Shown: positions 16,332-25,187, counted from the first letter of the stretch. The stretch is DNA of 64,000 nt from Chryseobacterium indologenes (GCF_001295265.1 NZ_LJOD01000005.1:220412-284411), one strand, 5' to 3'. Numbers and translations: made by a program. The notes: generated from the sequence alone by a model not told the origin.

Positions 16332-18902
16332 TTACCTGTTGATTTGTGAAGTAATGGTAGAATCCGTTATCTTATCATCATTCGCCAGTAAGAGTGCTTT
16401 TGAAATAATCACAGACAGACCGTTATCCCCTTCAAAAGGTAAAAACAAAGCATTGCTGGCCTCTTTTTTACTTCTGTCCGGAACAATACACAAATACTGA
16501 TCATTAGGCTCCATCAGGATATTAGTACTTCCGATATGGATTTTATAGGTTCTGATTTTTCCTTTTACCACAACAAATTTATCTTCAATATGGGTTACTG
16601 ATGCGATCTTCAGACGCGGAATAAGATTCTGAAGTATTTCTTTCCTGCTCTTAGCAATTTCAGATAAATTACCGAAGGAATAAGACTGCCAGTAATCCCT
16701 GTACGCAGGCAGACCACCAGAGTCGCTCCAGGCAGGATCGTTCCCCACACTGGCCACTCCTACAAAAAGATCCACATCTCTCATTGCTTCTGAAAAAGCG
16801 ACAGCAGGAACATCTATAAGGTTCATGACCTCATCCGTTTCTGTATTAATAAACCTGATCTGGTCCGTCGTTACATAATTCCAGATTCCTGTTGCATTGA
16901 ATTCGTCATTGGCATTTAAGGCATTTACCCAGTATTCAACAGAAATATGATATTCAGGCATCATCAGCTCTGCCGTATCATTGTCTCCGCCATCCCAGGC
17001 TCCAATAAGTCTTGCTTTCCAGTTTCTGCCTTTAGCCAGTGTAACATATTGATGCTGTTTAAGGATATGAGAAGCCATTCTATTGCTGTATGTTCTGGTG
17101 TTGATCTCCGCTTCTGTAAGAAGGTAAATTTCCCGGTACGCCTGCTTAAACGGCTGCTGAATTTCACCTTCCATTAGGAATTGCCTCCATGCCCTGACTT
17201 CAGTAGTACCGCTCGTTACCGGATGCCATAAAGAAACCGTGTCATACTGTTCAATATCAATGATGTTGTACTCAATATCAATCCACTCTCCTTTCAGATA
17301 AACAGCCAGCCGCTCTTCTTTTTCTTTGGAAAACTTAAAAATCACTTTTCCGATCACAAATGAAAGAAGGCCATGGTTAAGATATTTCTCTTTAAAATAA
17401 TCAAGACTAAGAACCCTGCTGCTTCTCATCATCCTGTCAAACCTTTCTTTTTGAGATGAAGTAGTCTGATCGATCTGTTTCTGGGTGTCCTTGATTTTCT
17501 TTAATCTGGCGGCTGCATTATCTTTTGCTGCCTGCGGAACGGACTTCTGTTCTGATCCGTCAGGCTTAAACCACCTTAAGGCAGATTTCCCGATTCCTGT
17601 AAGTTCAATAACACAGGTGTAACCTTCAACTTCATAGGTTATTTTATGATCCTTCAGTTTAAAATCATCTACTGCAAGATCTTCAATCTCGGTTGAAGAA
17701 ATCTTTAATTTTTCTGCCGCTTCTCTGATGTATTTTTCAATAAGATTCAGCGTATTGTTCTGCTTAATTTTTAATTTTAATCTCGAAAGCTGCGCAATTC
17801 CATCCAGCCCTTTTGACGCATACAGTGTATACAGACAGGCATTTCCTATACCCGCTGCAGCCGGTCCTTTTTCAGGAATTTTTTTAAAGCTCCGCTCCGC
17901 CAATTTACCGATTGTCTGTATCGTTGCATTATCATGAAACCATGATGACATCCAGACAAAGCCTTTAACTGCATCAGCATTCAGAGCACTCAGGAATTCA
18001 CTGGACTGATAAGTATAAACCTGATTATTATACCGGTGCTCATGCTGTGTTATCGATTCTTTAAGATTGATGATAAACCCGAACCACTCATGGGTTATTT
18101 TTTTGAATTTATCAGATCCCAGGCGGTCAATAACTCCTTTTGCTTCATTCAGAAATTTTTGAGAAGGCTTCCCGCCTGAAGCTTTTTGCGCAATGGCGAC
18201 AAGTTCAAACCAACATGATTTTTCATCTTCTTTCTGAAGATCTATTAATTCGTTGGCAAAATCTCTGAAAGCATCTTCACCTAAAAAATAAACCGGCCTG
18301 AAAACATGGTTTCCATCACCTGTTTTATGAAGGTAAGATTTGATTTTTTCTTCCAGTTTAATATGTTCTTTGTAGTAATAAACATCTGGCTTTTTCTCAA
18401 AACTTAAAATTTCGTTGAGAGTTTTTTTAATGCGTTCAGGAGCCTCATCAGGAAAGCTGAACTCTACCTGTTTAAACCATCCGGCAAGCGGCCAGGCAAT
18501 AGCTCCGTGGTTATAATAATCCGCCTCAGCCGTATGGCTACAGAACGCCTGATATATATTCAGCAGCTTTTCTTCTGTAAGTCTCATCTTAGATTTAAAG
18601 AGGGTCTGGATATAAGAGAAAGCCATCCGGGTTTCTTTATACACCGGATCACTAGAGGTATTTCTGAAAGATTTCTTTTTCTCAGCGGCACAGGTAAGAA
18701 ATACAATAAAATCGGCTTTCTTGCTGTCATCCCATTTTTTAACCACCTCATTGTAAATCTGTATCTCTGAAAAAGTGATTGTATAAAAATAATTGGAAAC
18801 TTTCTCATACTGCCCTACCGACTGCTTTAAAGTCTCCCGGAACTCTTTATTTTCTTTGTTATCTAATCCTACAGCGGATTTTATCTGATCAAATATTCCC
18901 AT
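16332..18902 (-). CDS. DUF4132 domain protein (MolR/YehI-like)
   Basis: An 856-residue cytosolic protein. The last third carries the DUF4132 block: QQPFKQAYREIYLLTEAE, then TRTYSNRMASHILKQHQY, RLIGAWDG, a (V/I)xFI...LIDVPAVAFSEAMRDVDLFV segment and SRKEILQNLIPRL near residue 765. The first 450 residues are helical, HEAT-like. DUF4132 proteins in E. coli (YehI, MolR) and other bacteria are large and of unknown biochemical role, often next to WGR, SWIM, MoxR or VWA genes in presumed conflict or repair systems; none of those is here. The gene follows a small Gly-Gly-terminated protein gene by 10 bases, clearly one operon. Confidence 0.85.
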   Translation of the reverse strand: MGIFDQIKSAVGLDNKENKEFRETLKQSVGQYEKVSNYFYTITFSEIQIYNEVVKKWDDSKKADFIVFLTCAAEKKKSFRNTSSDPVYKETRMAFSYIQTLFKSKMRLTEEKLLNIYQAFCSHTAEADYYNHGAIAWPLAGWFKQVEFSFPDEAPERIKKTLNEILSFEKKPDVYYYKEHIKLEEKIKSYLHKTGDGNHVFRPVYFLGEDAFRDFANELIDLQKEDEKSCWFELVAIAQKASGGKPSQKFLNEAKGVIDRLGSDKFKKITHEWFGFIINLKESITQHEHRYNNQVYTYQSSEFLSALNADAVKGFVWMSSWFHDNATIQTIGKLAERSFKKIPEKGPAAAGIGNACLYTLYASKGLDGIAQLSRLKLKIKQNNTLNLIEKYIREAAEKLKISSTEIEDLAVDDFKLKDHKITYEVEGYTCVIELTGIGKSALRWFKPDGSEQKSVPQAAKDNAAARLKKIKDTQKQIDQTTSSQKERFDRMMRSSRVLSLDYFKEKYLNHGLLSFVIGKVIFKFSKEKEERLAVYLKGEWIDIEYNIIDIEQYDTVSLWHPVTSGTTEVRAWRQFLMEGEIQQPFKQAYREIYLLTEAEINTRTYSNRMASHILKQHQYVTLAKGRNWKARLIGAWDGGDNDTAELMMPEYHISVEYWVNALNANDEFNATGIWNYVTTDQIRFINTETDEVMNLIDVPAVAFSEAMRDVDLFVGVASVGNDPAWSDSGGLPAYRDYWQSYSFGNLSEIAKSRKEILQNLIPRLKIASVTHIEDKFVVVKGKIRTYKIHIGSTNILMEPNDQYLCIVPDRSKKEASNALFLPFEGDNGLSVIISKALLLANDDKITDSTITSQINR

Positions 18903-18912
18903 ATTCTGATGA

Positions 18913-19302
18913 TTATCCTCCTACAAGCGGAGTAAGTTTTATAAAAGAGATTTTTGAGGTGCTTTTCAAAACAATCTTCTGGTTCAGATCATCCACCTGT
19001 TCATTATCTACAAGAATAAAGAAACCGTTTTTCTGAAAGGCATCTAATGCAATATAAGTCTGTTTTTCAGCATCTATCATCTGCCTCTTTTTTAATTTAT
19101 ATCCGTTAAGAGTTTTTTCTGCATCCAGAGGCTCAACAAGTCCGTTGAAATATTCAGGCAGACGGCTGTTGTAGTTTTCCACTTCCATGGAAACTCTTTT
19201 ATAAATAAGCTCTTCTACAGAAATGATTTCATTCTCCAGCCGGATCTCAACCTGATTGGTAACTGTACCGTTCAGAAGCTCATCAGAAATAATAATATTC
19301 AT
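18913..19302 (-). CDS. Small DUF4132-partner protein with a C-terminal Gly-Gly
   Basis: A 129-residue cytosolic protein with no characterised relative that I can name. The N-terminus alternates strands (MNIIISDEL, NQVEIRL) and then has the amphipathic helix SVEELIYKRVSMEVENYNSR, reminiscent of a beta-grasp start. A conserved-looking core FNGLVEPLDAEKTLNGYKL leads to FQKNGFFILVDNEQVDDLNQ and a last strand KISFIKLTPLVGG. The protein ends exactly in Gly-Gly, as mature ubiquitin-like modifiers do. From memory, homologues ending LVPLVGG accompany DUF4132 genes in other phyla. Modifier function is inference; no E1, E2 or JAB gene is near. It is first in the operon. Confidence 0.7.
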   Translation of the reverse strand: MNIIISDELLNGTVTNQVEIRLENEIISVEELIYKRVSMEVENYNSRLPEYFNGLVEPLDAEKTLNGYKLKKRQMIDAEKQTYIALDAFQKNGFFILVDNEQVDDLNQKIVLKSTSKISFIKLTPLVGG

Positions 19303-19900
19303 AATTTATAGTGTTTTCAGATTAAATTATTCTGCCTTTACCCTGACTAAAATAGCCATTTTTCCTTTACTTTTCAACACTAGCCAAGAGAATATTCCGT
19401 CTTCAGGCGTTTCTTAATCCCCAATTGTGGAAAACATGTGGAAAACGTGTTGGCATGCTGTTAAAATACGATTAGTAAGCTGTTTAAAAGCCTATGAAAA
19501 TCTATGGATAAGCCGTGGAAAAGATGTGGATCATAAGTTAATCATCTGTGAAAAAGACCTTAAAAGCCGTGGATAAAATGTGAATTGATGTAAAACCAGA
19601 TACAGAACAATCCACAAAACATGTTTTTATTTGCGTAATCAACATTCTTTTTAATTTCCCAGATTTCTTAGTTTCAAAGCTTTACAGACTTATCCACACC
19701 GCTTCTGAAAAACCCGCAGCAATCGCAGTCAAAGAAACAGTTATGAACATTCATACAGAACCTCTTACAGCACACAATCTTATACGGTTATTTTCGTTAC
19801 ATTTGTAGTTTTGTGATTAATCGCATAAAACGTTAAAAATTATGATCTTTTTACAAGAAACTGCACGCTTTTTGTTTATGCTAATTGCCTGAAGAACCAA
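19303..19900. other. Gene-free region with clustered DnaA-box-like sites (candidate replication origin)
   Basis: This 598-base region lies between divergent genes and has no ORF of note. Sites resembling the DnaA box TGTGGATAA or its complement TTATCCACA are at 19426 (TGTGGAAAA), 19437 (TGTGGAAAA), 19503 (TATGGATAA), 19514 (CGTGGAAAA), 19525 (TGTGGATCA), 19568 (CGTGGATAA), 19608 (CAATCCACA, reverse) and 19690 (TTATCCACA, perfect, reverse). Six same-orientation sites fall within about 150 bases, with an AT-rich stretch at 19615-19680 before the perfect reverse box. This is the layout of a bacterial oriC. No dnaA or dnaN gene is near, so a DnaA-titration or regulatory site is the alternative. 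Confidence 0.6.
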
Positions 19901-22429
19901 ATGATGTTAAACAACAACTTTAAATATTACAATCTCTTTTTTCTGCTCTTTATATCTTGCCTGGCGTATGCCCAAAATACAGCTGCCGGGAGAATTGTTG
20001 ACGCAAAAACCAATAAGGAAATTCCGGGTGTGGATATCTTTATCAACGATAACCCAGAAGCTTCTTTAAAAACTTCATTGGGAAGTTTCACAGTACAGTC
20101 AGACAGCATTATCCACAAGCTGAAATTCTCAAAAAAGAATTATATCTCCGAAACTGTTACCCTTACTCCCGGAAATACAGAAAATATTTTCGTGAAACTT
20201 TCACAGGAAAAAGAAAACACTATCGCCGAGATTGTGATCCACAATGAAAAGCCGAAATACAAAAACAAGAAGGAAAATCCTGCGTACGCGATTATGCAGG
20301 AGGTATGGAAAAGGAAAAGGAATAACGGATTAGAAAAATTCGATACATATACTTATAAGGAGTATGAAAAGATCCAGTTTGATGCCAATAATCTGGATAG
20401 CGCCTTTATGAGTAAAAAGATCTTCAATAAGCTTGATTTCATTTTCGATTATGCTGATTCTACAGCCAGTGGAAAAATCGGACTTCCTATTTTCCTGAAT
20501 GAATCCATTTATGAAAATTACGGGGAAAACAAACCCGGAAAAAAGACTAAAAGATTACTTGTCGCACAGAAAACATCAGGATTTCAGGATAACCAGGTCA
20601 TCACCATTACTGCTAAAAACCTTTACCGGGACATTAATATTTACGATAACACCCTGAACTATTTTGACATCGGATTTCCAAGCCCGGTCGGAACCAACGG
20701 ATTCAGCACTTACGATTATAATCTTACAGATACCATCTCTATTCATGGGGAAAATGCATACAAAATACGGTATCAGCCTAAAAGGAAAGATGTTTTAGCC
20801 TTCCAGGGCTACCTCTATATAGATACGGACAACTATGCTGTTTTAGGTGCTACTTTAAAATCTACACAGAAGATCAACGTCAATTTTATTAACAGCATTT
20901 CCACCGAGCTGGAATATGACAACCCGGACGAAAACACATTTCTTCCTAAGAAATTTATTACAGAAATAGAATTAACTCCTTTTGCAAAAAAGAGAACTTC
21001 AAAAAGTATTATTGCCAAGCGAACCGTAGACTATTCTCAATATGATTTCAACAAACCTCTTGATGATAAAGTATTCACCCGTAAACAGGAAGAATATGAT
21101 GACAAGTTTGTGGATAAAGATGACGCCTATTGGACAAAAGCAAGGCCGGACACTTTATCTAAATCCGAACGGGGGGTTTATGAAATGCTTGACAGGCTTC
21201 AGCAGACCCCAAAATTCAATCGTATTGTTAAAATCTACGAAACTCTTGCATCCGGATATTATAATGCTTTTAAAGGCATTGATATCGGTCCGATTTTTTC
21301 TATCTACGGCAAGAATGAAGTAGAAGGCGACAGAATAAGACTTGGAGCAAGAACTTATTTTGGACAGAACGACCCATGGAGGCTTCAGTTTTACACGGCC
21401 TACGGATTCAAAGATCAACAGGTTAAATATGGAGCTGAAGCCCGTTACATGTTCAACCGGGTCAACAGATTTATGATTGGAGCAGGAACCAAAAGAGATA
21501 TTGAGCAGCTTGGGGTACAGCTCACCACAGATGACGGAATCATGGCCAGAACTTTTGCCTCTTCTACACTCTTTGCAAGGGGAGAAAATGCTTCTTTAAG
21601 CTCTATCAACAAAACCAATATTTTTGCCTCTATTGAGCCCTGGAAAAACTTCCAGGTAAGGGTAGACGGAACTTTACAAAGCATAAAATCTGCTAATCCG
21701 GAGAAATTCAGCCTGATGTATTACCGCAATGGAGATCTGCGAAAAACGGTTAACGATTCTCATGTTACCTTAAGCCTTATTGCCAGACCGGGAGCCAAAT
21801 TTTCCCAGACGGGAGTTGACCGTTATGAACATGGTACTTTAGCCCCAACCATTATACTAAGATACACCAGAGGTATCGAAGGCCTCTTCAATGCTGATTA
21901 CAATTACAATAAACTGCAATTTATGTTCTATAAACCGGTATTGATTGGAAGCTGGGGAAAAACACTGGTCAGTTTTGAAGCCGGAAAAACATTTAACACC
22001 CTTCCCCTCGCACTCCAGAATGTAATCCCGGGAAACCAGTCATACAGCCTGGCGCCAAATACTTTTGCCCAGCTTAATTATTATGAGTTTGTAGCAGACA
22101 CCTATTCCACTTTGCATCTGGAGCATCATTTTAATGGAAAAATCCTTTCATTCATTCCATTGATCAAGAAGCTCAAACTTAGAGAAATTGCATTTATCCG
22201 AGGAGCTTACGGAACTTTGAGTGACGCATCAAAAGCAGTTAATGTAGAAGGATTTAAATATTCTGCACCCAGTGAACAGATTTATTTTGAGTACGGATTC
22301 GGGATTGAAAATATAGGATTTGGAAATTTAAGAATTTTCAGAGTTGATTTCAACTGGAGAGGAAATTATCTTGACCGTCCTAATATTTCAACATTCGGAG
22401 TAAAAGCAGGGTTCCAGGTAGGATTCTAA
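19901..22429 (+). CDS. DUF5686 family outer-membrane protein with carboxypeptidase-like regulatory domain
   Basis: An 842-residue exported protein: signal peptide ending AYAQN, then a CarboxypepD_reg-like beta-sandwich (residues 28-105, AAGRIVDAKTNKEIPGVDIFI), a middle region with YAIMQEVWKRKRNNGLEKFDTYTYKEYEKI, and a C-terminal DUF5686 region made of amphipathic strands ending in GVKAGFQVGF, the terminal aromatic residue of an outer-membrane barrel. This arrangement is common in Bacteroidota and its function is unknown; a transport or assembly role in the outer membrane is likely. A second ATG follows at codon 2. The gene is monocistronic and ends in a strong terminator. Confidence 0.85.
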   Translation: MMLNNNFKYYNLFFLLFISCLAYAQNTAAGRIVDAKTNKEIPGVDIFINDNPEASLKTSLGSFTVQSDSIIHKLKFSKKNYISETVTLTPGNTENIFVKLSQEKENTIAEIVIHNEKPKYKNKKENPAYAIMQEVWKRKRNNGLEKFDTYTYKEYEKIQFDANNLDSAFMSKKIFNKLDFIFDYADSTASGKIGLPIFLNESIYENYGENKPGKKTKRLLVAQKTSGFQDNQVITITAKNLYRDINIYDNTLNYFDIGFPSPVGTNGFSTYDYNLTDTISIHGENAYKIRYQPKRKDVLAFQGYLYIDTDNYAVLGATLKSTQKINVNFINSISTELEYDNPDENTFLPKKFITEIELTPFAKKRTSKSIIAKRTVDYSQYDFNKPLDDKVFTRKQEEYDDKFVDKDDAYWTKARPDTLSKSERGVYEMLDRLQQTPKFNRIVKIYETLASGYYNAFKGIDIGPIFSIYGKNEVEGDRIRLGARTYFGQNDPWRLQFYTAYGFKDQQVKYGAEARYMFNRVNRFMIGAGTKRDIEQLGVQLTTDDGIMARTFASSTLFARGENASLSSINKTNIFASIEPWKNFQVRVDGTLQSIKSANPEKFSLMYYRNGDLRKTVNDSHVTLSLIARPGAKFSQTGVDRYEHGTLAPTIILRYTRGIEGLFNADYNYNKLQFMFYKPVLIGSWGKTLVSFEAGKTFNTLPLALQNVIPGNQSYSLAPNTFAQLNYYEFVADTYSTLHLEHHFNGKILSFIPLIKKLKLREIAFIRGAYGTLSDASKAVNVEGFKYSAPSEQIYFEYGFGIENIGFGNLRIFRVDFNWRGNYLDRPNISTFGVKAGFQVGF

Positions 22430-22450
22430 AAATTAAGTCAAAAATAAAAA

Positions 22451-22490
22451 TAAACCGCAGCTTTATCTTGAGTTGCGGTTTATTTTTTTT
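22451..22490 (+). terminator. Terminator of the DUF5686 gene
   Basis: The arms TAAACCGCA and TGCGGTTTA are followed by eight T. Confidence 0.85.
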
Positions 22491-22653
22491 CCAAATCCAA
22501 AACAAAATGTACAGCATGTATAATATAATACAAAAAGTGCATTTTTAATTAAAATTTTACTAACAATTGAATTAATTAAACATTAAATATCAATTTAAAT
22601 GGAAATATTAATAAAAATTAATAACTTAGAAGAAACATGTAAAAATACTTACC

Positions 22654-23448
22654 ATGAAGAAATTATTCTACTCTTTACTTTTTACCACTGCTTTCATGAA
22701 CGCCCAGGTTACAAGCTTCCCATGGACGGAAACTTTTGAAACCGACTCTCCAACTGTGGAAGACTGGACCCAGATCCAGGAATCCGGAAGTAAGCAATGG
22801 TCTATTGTACAGGAAGCCTACACCGGCTATGATACAGGTCCTTATGCAGGCTCTTATATGGCTGAATTTGACATCACTGCCTTCAGTGGTTCAACAACAA
22901 AATACGTAAGCCCTATATTGAATTTATCTTCTGCAACAAATCCTACGTTAGAATTTTATTTCAGGAATAAAGACTGGGACGGTGATCAGAACGAGATTAA
23001 TGTATATTACAGAACTTCTGCTTCAGGGGCATGGACTTTAATCTCAAATTACAATACCAGCATAGACGACTGGACCTCTTCTGGAGTACTGCCTCTGCCT
23101 TCTCCCTCTGCCACTTATCAGATAGCTATTGAAGGAGTTGCATGGTATGGCCGTTCTATAAATGTTGACAACGTAACGGTAAACACAGGAACACTTTCAA
23201 CTTCAGAAGTAAAACTAAAGGCTTCCGAAATCAGAATTTCCCCTAATCCTGTAAGCAATATTTTAAGCATCAATTCTAAAGATAAAATAATAGAAATCAC
23301 CATTCATGATGCTTCCGGCAAAGCAATTAAATCTGAAAGCATCACCAACAATAACACTTCTGTTGAATATTTAAAACCCGGAGTATATTTTATTACGACT
23401 AAGAATTCAAACGGAACCAGCAGCACTTCAAAATTTATAAAAAAATAG
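22654..23448 (+). CDS. Secreted jelly-roll (choice-of-anchor J-like) protein with T9SS sorting domain
   Basis: A 264-residue exported protein: signal peptide to MNAQ, then a MAM/cleaved-adhesin-like beta-sandwich (residues 22-180: FPWTETFETDSPT, YVSPILNLSSATNPTLEFYFRN, INVYYRTSASGAWTLI, INVDNVTV). Residues 193-264 are a type A T9SS C-terminal domain: RISPNPVSNILSI, IHDASGKAIKS, LKPGVYFITT, ending SKFIKK. It should cross the outer membrane by the type IX system and be attached to the surface or released. The ligand is unknown; such domains usually bind carbohydrate or protein. Confidence 0.87.
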   Translation: MKKLFYSLLFTTAFMNAQVTSFPWTETFETDSPTVEDWTQIQESGSKQWSIVQEAYTGYDTGPYAGSYMAEFDITAFSGSTTKYVSPILNLSSATNPTLEFYFRNKDWDGDQNEINVYYRTSASGAWTLISNYNTSIDDWTSSGVLPLPSPSATYQIAIEGVAWYGRSINVDNVTVNTGTLSTSEVKLKASEIRISPNPVSNILSINSKDKIIEITIHDASGKAIKSESITNNNTSVEYLKPGVYFITTKNSNGTSSTSKFIKK

Positions 23449-23479
23449 ATTAAGACAACCAGATAAAAAGAATAACCTA

Positions 23480-23515
23480 AACCAAAGCAATGTTTTTTTG
23501 CTTTGGTTTTATTTT
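23480..23515 (+). terminator. Terminator of the T9SS protein gene
   Basis: The arms AACCAAAGCAA and TTGCTTTGGTT are followed by TTATTTTT. Confidence 0.85.
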
Positions 23516-23571
23516 TGATCATCAGTTATTTGAACTAATAATCCAATTCACAAAAGGTGGTATATATCCAT

Positions 23572-23595
23572 AAAAAAACCTCGACAGAGCCGAGG
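23572..23595 (-). terminator. Terminator of the tandem Cys-rich peptide genes
   Basis: On the - strand CCTCG and CGAGG around GCTCTGT are followed by seven T. Confidence 0.7.
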
Positions 23596-23621
23596 CTTAT
23601 TTTTCAATACTGTTATTTATA

Positions 23622-23789
23622 TTAACATGGGCAAGGATCCGGATCTATAATCATATTGATGCAGCGAAGCCTCTGCTGAGGCGTCCATGAGCACCATTCC
23701 ACACAGGTTGTTGCCGGAGGCGGACAAATCATAGCTCCTCCTTCTATTGTTCTCAGATCTTTTTTGGTGAGTTTTCTTAGATTTTTCAT
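23622..23789 (-). CDS. Bacteriocin-like Cys-rich peptide with double-glycine leader, copy A
   Basis: A 55-residue peptide. Residues 1-18 (MKNLRKLTKKDLRTIEGG) are a basic/acidic leader ending in Gly-Gly, like the precursors of Chryseobacterium 'bacteriocin-like' proteins. The core has six Cys at 22, 29, 33, 43, 53 and 55, with the pattern C-P-P-x-A-x-x-C-x-E-W-C-x-W. It lies 39 bases downstream of a paralogue with the same first ten residues and the same Cys spacing, and both ATGs share the 5' flank CAAAATACT. By analogy the leader is cut by a C39-type peptidase-transporter during export; no such transporter is in the window. The activity is unknown. Confidence 0.8.
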   Translation of the reverse strand: MKNLRKLTKKDLRTIEGGAMICPPPATTCVEWCSWTPQQRLRCINMIIDPDPCPC

Positions 23790-23828
23790 AGTATTTTGTT
23801 TTGAATTGTTGTTTGTTTTATTTGTATG

Positions 23829-23993
23829 TTAGCAGTTACATGGCATATCAATAACTGCGTTCAGACAGAAATCTTTCTGCCAGTCACTCCATCCGCACCA
23901 TTCCCAGCACCAGCTGGCAATTGGGGGACAGCTACCCGCTCCGCCATTAATTTCCTGCAATTTCTTTTTCGTTAATTTTCTTAAATTTTTCAT
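23829..23993 (-). CDS. Bacteriocin-like Cys-rich peptide with double-glycine leader, copy B
   Basis: A 54-residue paralogue of the neighbouring peptide: leader MKNLRKLTKKKLQEINGG (residues 1-18), then a core with Cys at 22, 29, 33, 43, 52 and 54 and five Trp (W28, W30, W32, W35, W38). The CPPxAxxCxEWCxW block aligns without gaps to copy A, so the pair arose by tandem duplication and has since diverged outside the leader and Cys frame. It is upstream in the presumed two-gene transcript. The product could be a disulfide-rich antimicrobial, signal or modified peptide; no modification enzyme is adjacent. Confidence 0.8.
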   Translation of the reverse strand: MKNLRKLTKKKLQEINGGAGSCPPIASWCWEWCGWSDWQKDFCLNAVIDMPCNC

Positions 23994-24290
23994 AGTATTT
24001 TGTTTTAGTCTTTTGCCTACTCTATATGCTTTTCGGCTTCCGCAACTCGTTCGTTATATGACACTTAACAAATATATAAATATTTCACCAATAAAAGAAT
24101 AAAATAAGGAAAATTTTACCTGTTTCAAAATTGGATTAATGACAAGAGGAGACAAAGAATAAATAATACTGGAGTTTTCGAAAATAAGCAAGGCCGCTCC
24201 GATATTATCTTTAAATACAAAACCTTCGCATTACTTTGCCAGGTTTATGTGTGACACCCAATCTTAAATTTAATTTTTACCATAAGGACA
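23994..24290. other. Gene-free spacer upstream of the peptide pair
   Basis: This AT-rich, about 300-base region separates the peptide genes from rpmA. It must carry the peptide promoter, but I find no good TAnnTTTG. No ORF or structured RNA was recognised. Confidence 0.35.
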
Positions 24291-24291
24291 T

Positions 24292-24321
24292 AAAAAAACC
24301 TCAGCAGATGCCGAGGTTTTT
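24292..24321 (-). terminator. Terminator of rplU-rpmA
   Basis: On the - strand CCTCGGCA and TGCTGAGG are followed by seven T. Confidence 0.8.
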
Positions 24322-24341
24322 ATTTTTATAAAACGCTTAAA

Positions 24342-24599
24342 TTATGCGTTCGGTTCTACAGATACGAAAGATCTGTTATTTGCTTTCTTTCTGAAAACTA
24401 CTTTACCGTCTACTAATGCGAACAAAGTGTGATCTTTACCGATTCCCACGTTATCACCTGGGTGGTGCTGAGTACCTCTTTGTCTAACAATAATATTTCC
24501 GGCAATAGCTGCTTGTCCTCCGAAAATCTTCACACCTAATCTTTTAGAGTGAGACTCTCTACCGTTCTTGGAACTACCGACTCCTTTCTTGTGTGCCAT
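24342..24599 (-). CDS. rpmA: 50S ribosomal protein L27
   Basis: An 85-residue L27 with the invariant start [22 protein letters not shown], whose N-terminal tail reaches the peptidyl-transferase centre, and [24 protein letters not shown]. It starts directly at MAHKK, without the N-terminal extension that some Firmicutes cleave. It is 12 bases downstream of rplU, the universal gene order. Confidence 0.98.
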   Translation of the reverse strand: MAHKKGVGSSKNGRESHSKRLGVKIFGGQAAIAGNIIVRQRGTQHHPGDNVGIGKDHTLFALVDGKVVFRKKANNRSFVSVEPNA

Positions 24600-24611
24600 T
24601 TTATTACTGGA

Positions 24612-25187
24612 TTATTTGTTAAGTGCTTTAAATTGATCAATATTCTTAATGATAGCAGCATCTACTTCTTCATGAGTAAGAACATTCTTTTCTAATTCCA
24701 CTTTAACCGCTTTACCTAAAGTAATTAAAGTTTCTCTGTTTTCTTTAGACTGAGACAAGTTGTTTTTCTTTAAGTGGTAGTTCAGCTCGTGATCTTCACC
24801 AAAGTTAACAGTTGCATGGTCAGAAAGAACTTCTGCTTTCACAGTTTCTTTTTTAGCTGCTTTTTTAGCTCCACCTTCAAAACCAGTAATACCAGTGATT
24901 ACGATTTGAGTTAAAGATTGTCTGTGACCGTTTTTCACTTTGTAACCTTTTCTTCTTTTCTTTTTGAAAACGATTACTTTATCAGCTTTAACGTGATCTA
25001 GGATCTCTGCCTCTACAGTGATTCCGCTTACAGCTGGGGCGCCTACAGTGATTGCTCCGTTTACGGTAAGAAGTACTTTATCGAAAGAAACTTTTCCTCC
25101 TTTGTCTCCTTTTAAACGGTTTACAAACAACTTCTGGTCTTGCTCAACTTTGTATTGAAGCCCTGCTATTTCTACAATTGCAAACAT
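24612..25187 (-). CDS. rplU: 50S ribosomal protein L21 with a long C-terminal extension
   Basis: Residues 1-103 are a normal L21: MFAIVEIAGLQYKVEQDQKLFVNRL, then KVIVFKKKRRKGYKVKNGHRQSLTQIVI, the 23S rRNA binding part. The protein continues to 191 residues, about 85 more than E. coli L21, with an Ala/Lys-rich linker (GGAKKAAKKETVK) and a helical acidic tail (LSQSKENRETLITLGKAVKVELEK). Extensions after L21 occur in Bacteroidota, so this is a lineage trait, not a fusion error. The tail's role is unknown. Confidence 0.96.
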   Translation of the reverse strand: MFAIVEIAGLQYKVEQDQKLFVNRLKGDKGGKVSFDKVLLTVNGAITVGAPAVSGITVEAEILDHVKADKVIVFKKKRRKGYKVKNGHRQSLTQIVITGITGFEGGAKKAAKKETVKAEVLSDHATVNFGEDHELNYHLKKNNLSQSKENRETLITLGKAVKVELEKNVLTHEEVDAAIIKNIDQFKALNK

